Shown piece after piece: positions 61,207 through 64,000 of a DNA stretch of 64,000 bases. The translations under genes were made by a program, and so were the position numbers. The notes under the pieces were generated by a model. It was given only the letters and a program-made list of their open reading frames with translations. It did no database searches and had not been told where the DNA came from. The first letter of the stretch is position 1. Each line of letters begins with the position of its first letter. The stretch is from Nemophila menziesii (Eukaryota; Streptophyta; Magnoliopsida; Boraginales; Hydrophyllaceae). The stretch covers positions 2,356,001 to 2,420,000 of the forward strand of contig JARWIR010000018.1 of the NCBI GenBank assembly GCA_029959085.1. Reading direction: 5' to 3'.

Positions 61207-61425
61207 GTCCACATAAGCCTCCACATCAGCATAATTGACTTTACTATATATTTGACCAAAATATAACAATCTCCACCTTAAAGTCAATTTTCTGCAACTT
61301 CTTCATCATCAGCTGTGTTCCAAGTGTTCAGTGTGCAAAGCATCTTCTGGTTGCTTCAAAAAACCTGCAATAATTACTAAAACCTTGAGTTAGCAAAAAT
61401 TTAACATAATTAAGGAATACAAAGC

Positions 61426-62691
61426 TCAATCAATGTTCAACAAACTCAAGCAATGCTTAAATTTGCTAACAGTTACAACTTTTGTTCCCATATCAGCTGG
61501 ATTGTCCTCAGTACCAATTTTCACAAGTTTAATTCTTTCAGATGTTAACCAAGTTCTGATAAAATGAAACTTCACATCAACATGTTTGGTTCTTTCATGG
61601 TACACAGGATTCTTACTCAAATGTATAGCACTTTGACTGTCACTGAATATTGTAGCAGTTGACTTAGTCAACTGTAATTCATTAGTTAACCCTTGTAACC
61701 AAATAGCCTCCTTGAAACAATCACATATAGCTACATATTCTGACTCAGTTGTAGATAGTGCAACTAAAGGTTGCAACTGAGACTTCCAAGTGATACAATT
61801 TTTCCCAAGTAAGAAACAATAAGAGGTAGTAGATTTCCTACTATCCCTATCTCCAGCAAAATCAGCATCCACAAAACCACATAGGTCAAATGGATCATTA
61901 AACTGTCTATAACTTAATCCCACATTTAAAGTACTACTGATATATGAAACCACCCACTTTAAAGTAGTCCATTGCTCAGGACCCGGGTTTGACATGAACC
62001 TACTGAGTAAGGATATAGCATAGGATAGATCAGGTCTTGTACTGATCATAGCATACATTATTGAGCCAATCACATTAGAGTAAGGTACATAGCTCATCTT
62101 GACTTTCTCAGAAACATTCTTGGGACATTGACTTTTACTCAAGATAAAGTGACCTGCCAAAGGCATTTCTACCCTTTTGCAGTTTAAGTTACCAAATTTC
62201 TCAACAAGCTTTTCCAAGTATGGTCTTTGATGCAATCTCAGACTACTCTTTGGTCTATTCCTTTCAATGATTATTCCCAGAATTTTCTTAGCATTTCCTA
62301 AGTCCTTCATATCAAACTCAGAGCTCAGATTAGTTTTCAATTTATTTATACTCTTCAATGAATTACTAATCAGTAACATGTCATCCACATATAACAACAA
62401 AAATATCATACTATTAGATAATATTTTAAAATATAAGCAACTATCATATTCACTTCTTTTAAAACCTAAAATCAGGACAAAAGTATCAAATCTTTTGTAC
62501 CACTGCCTAGGAGATTGCTTAAGACCATACAGGGATTTTTTAAGCAAACACACATACTCAGGATGTTTAGAATCAACAAATCCTTCAGGTTGTTTCATAT
62601 ACAATTTTTCATCAAGTTCACCATGTAGGAAAGCAGTTTTCACATCAAGTTGTTCTAACTCTAAGTCATAACAAGCCACAAAAGCTAACAT
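61426..62691 (-). pseudogene. pol: copia-D reverse transcriptase and RNase H
   Basis: 421 open residues in sense: LDVKTAFLHGELDEKLYMKQ, LLYVDDMLLI, then RNase H GFVDADFAGDRDSRKSTTSYC, FSDSQSAIHLSKNPVYHERTKH and the end LSLLNID. All catalytic motifs are intact. Residues such as GDRDSRKST here against KDRDSRKTT in copia-C suggest D keeps the ancestral form. It is separated from the RT N-terminus (62924-62685) by the same 1-nt deletion as in copia-C. Confidence 0.9.
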
Positions 62692-62933
62692 AGTCCTATT
62701 GTCTTAAATTTTACAACATGAGCAAAAATCTCATGAAAATCTATCCCTTCCCTCTGTGTGTAACCTTTAGCAACTAATCTAGCCTTATATCTAGGTGGTT
62801 CAGTCTCAGATACTCCCTCTTTCAACTTATATAACCATCTACATTCAATTATTTTCTGGTTAGGGGGGTTTTTAACTAAAATCCAAGTATTATTGACAAG
62901 TAAAGAGTTCATTTCCTCTTTCATATCATTTAA
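62685..62933 (-). pseudogene. pol: copia-D RT N-terminus
   Basis: Same 79 residues as copia-C with Leu/His as the only change I see near the end (GIDFHEIF). Bounded by the same nonsense codon and deletion. Confidence 0.87.
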
Positions 62934-64000
62934 CTACTTACTCTTATCTTTAGACTTTAACACATCAATATAAGTTTCAGATTCAGTGTTTGTTACCTCA
63001 GCAGCTGCAATTAATGCAGTGTAGACCAATTCTGCATAAGAGTACCTGGTGGATGGTTTTGGGTCCCTTTTTTGTCTATCTCTAGTTAGTTGATAGTCAG
63101 CTAGACTTTCTTGAAGGGACTCCTGAGGTGTCTCAATCTCTGAGTGTGGCTCAGAGTTACCTGGCTGCTCAGATGGTTGAGTATCCTCAGCTTCTTCTTC
63201 AGTGACTGGATCAGATGAAGGCTCATCACTTCCAGTTTGAAGGGGCTCCACCTCAATCTCAGTACCAGCAGAAGATGCTTCAGGTTCAATTTGATCATCA
63301 CCTGAAATCACAACACTTTTCTTGCAAGGAAAGTTAGTTTCATCAAAAACAACATCTCTACTAATCAAGATTTTAATGCCATTAGCATTTGTATCCCACA
63401 ACATGTAACCTTTAGTACCATGCATAGATTGATAGCCAAGAAAAACACACTTTATGGATCTAGGGTCTAATTTACCCTCTTTATTATGAGCATAGGCAGC
63501 ACAACCGAAAATTCTAAGTTCAGATAAATCTGGTTTTCTGTTGTTCCACAATTCCATAGGGCATTTCATATTTAATGATCTATTGGGACTTCTATTTATC
63601 AAATAGGTTGCAGTATAAAGTGCCTCACCCCAAAAAGATTTAGACAAGCCAGAAGTAAACAATAAACATCTAATTTTCTCAAGTAAAGTTCTATTCATGC
63701 GTTCAGCTACCCCATTTTGTTGTGGGTTTTTCCTAACAGTTCTATGCCTCATTATACCTCGCAATTTACACAAATGATCCATTTCATCATTGCAAAATTC
63801 TAATCCATTATCAGTTCTAAAGGTTTTAATAGTTTTTCCAGTTTGATTTTCATTTAAAACAATCCAATCTTTTATCACGTTAAAAGTATCACTTTTATTT
63901 TTTAAAAGAAAGGTCCAGACTCTCCTAGAGTAATCATCAACTAAGGACAGAAAGTATCTTTTCCCACCATGTGTTTCATGCTTCTCAGGGCCCCACAAAT
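62934..64000 (-). pseudogene. pol: copia-D integrase (cut by window edge)
   Basis: From the window edge in sense: DLWGPEKHETHGGKRYF, FRTDNGLEF, QQNGVAERMNRT, RIFGCAAYAHNKEGKLDPRS and the Ser/Glu/Pro-rich linker, ending in the TAG at 62934. The CAAYA form is the normal copia integrase motif; copia-C has Trp for Cys there. The first catalytic Asp lies at the extreme edge. Confidence 0.9.

Larger units (their letters stand above)
61207..64000 (-). mobile_element. copia-D: second copy of copia-C, truncated by window edge
   Basis: Begins with the last 62 bases of the 3' LTR (61207-61268), joined to M leader sequence. The internal region equals copia-C with about 1% differences, but without the solo LTR. 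It runs off the right end within the integrase core. Confidence 0.92.

Overview
The window is a nest of plant retrotransposons from a dicot-like nuclear genome. I find no convincing host gene, tRNA, rRNA or CRISPR array. The evidence is Athila-lineage Ty3/gypsy pol proteins, Ty1/copia pol proteins, a decayed L1-type LINE, primer-binding sites matching plant tRNA-Asp and initiator tRNA-Met, and a short fragment resembling plant mitochondrial atp6. Such dense nesting suggests heterochromatin; the species cannot be named from the sequence. Lineage names (Athila, Tork-like) are recognition from memory. 'Athila-1', 'Athila-2', 'N', 'K', 'M' and copia-1/B/C/D are my local labels.

Layout. 1-9002: Athila-1 (+), an RT-encoding gypsy element with partial 5' LTR, gag, PR-RT-RNase H, integrase and an env-position ORF3, cut off by copia-1. 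9003-13594: copia-1 (+), complete but broken, with an atp6-like insert. 13595-14410: LTR end of an M-family element. 14411-17814: L1 LINE (+), degenerate. 17815-39963: Athila-2 (+), an old gypsy element, interrupted by N (20622-30761, -, TSD GTCCA) and by a solo LTR (36629-38157, TSD CTGGC). N itself carries a solo LTR (22542-23385, TSD ATATA). 39964-41560: unassigned DNA with a 199-bp tandem repeat. 41561-52222: copia-B (-), whose 3' LTR is split by K (41757-49951, +, TSD ATAAT). 52223-57985: copia-C (-), split by a solo LTR (53165-54729, TSD CTTAC). 57986-61206: rearranged M-family pieces (+). 61207-64000: copia-D (-), near-identical to copia-C, running off the window.

The most interesting biology is in the gypsy group. 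N, K and M have lost reverse transcriptase, RNase H and the integrase core. They keep a protease followed directly by a module resembling the integrase C-terminal GPY/F domain. N and K have intact target-site duplications and LTR pairs about 98% identical, so they transposed recently, presumably using enzymes from relatives of Athila-1 or Athila-2.

RT-encoding and RT-less families share an elaborate 3' non-coding architecture: (i) a stem-loop just after pol; (ii) a GC-rich array of 8-bp palindromes of the form GG-NNNN-CC in pairs exactly 20 or 21 bp apart, alternating with larger palindromes; (iii) a TATA-like box about 50-100 bp beyond that array, then an A/C/T-rich leader to a small ORF3, which looks like an internal promoter; (iv) PPT-like GAGTTTGGGGT motifs repeated up to five times per element; (v) two stem-loops with compensatory base changes just before PPT-like motifs, one beside the 3' LTR. 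I regard this shared cis-module and the protease-GPY/F architecture as the best candidates for something new. Identities and boundaries were read by eye.
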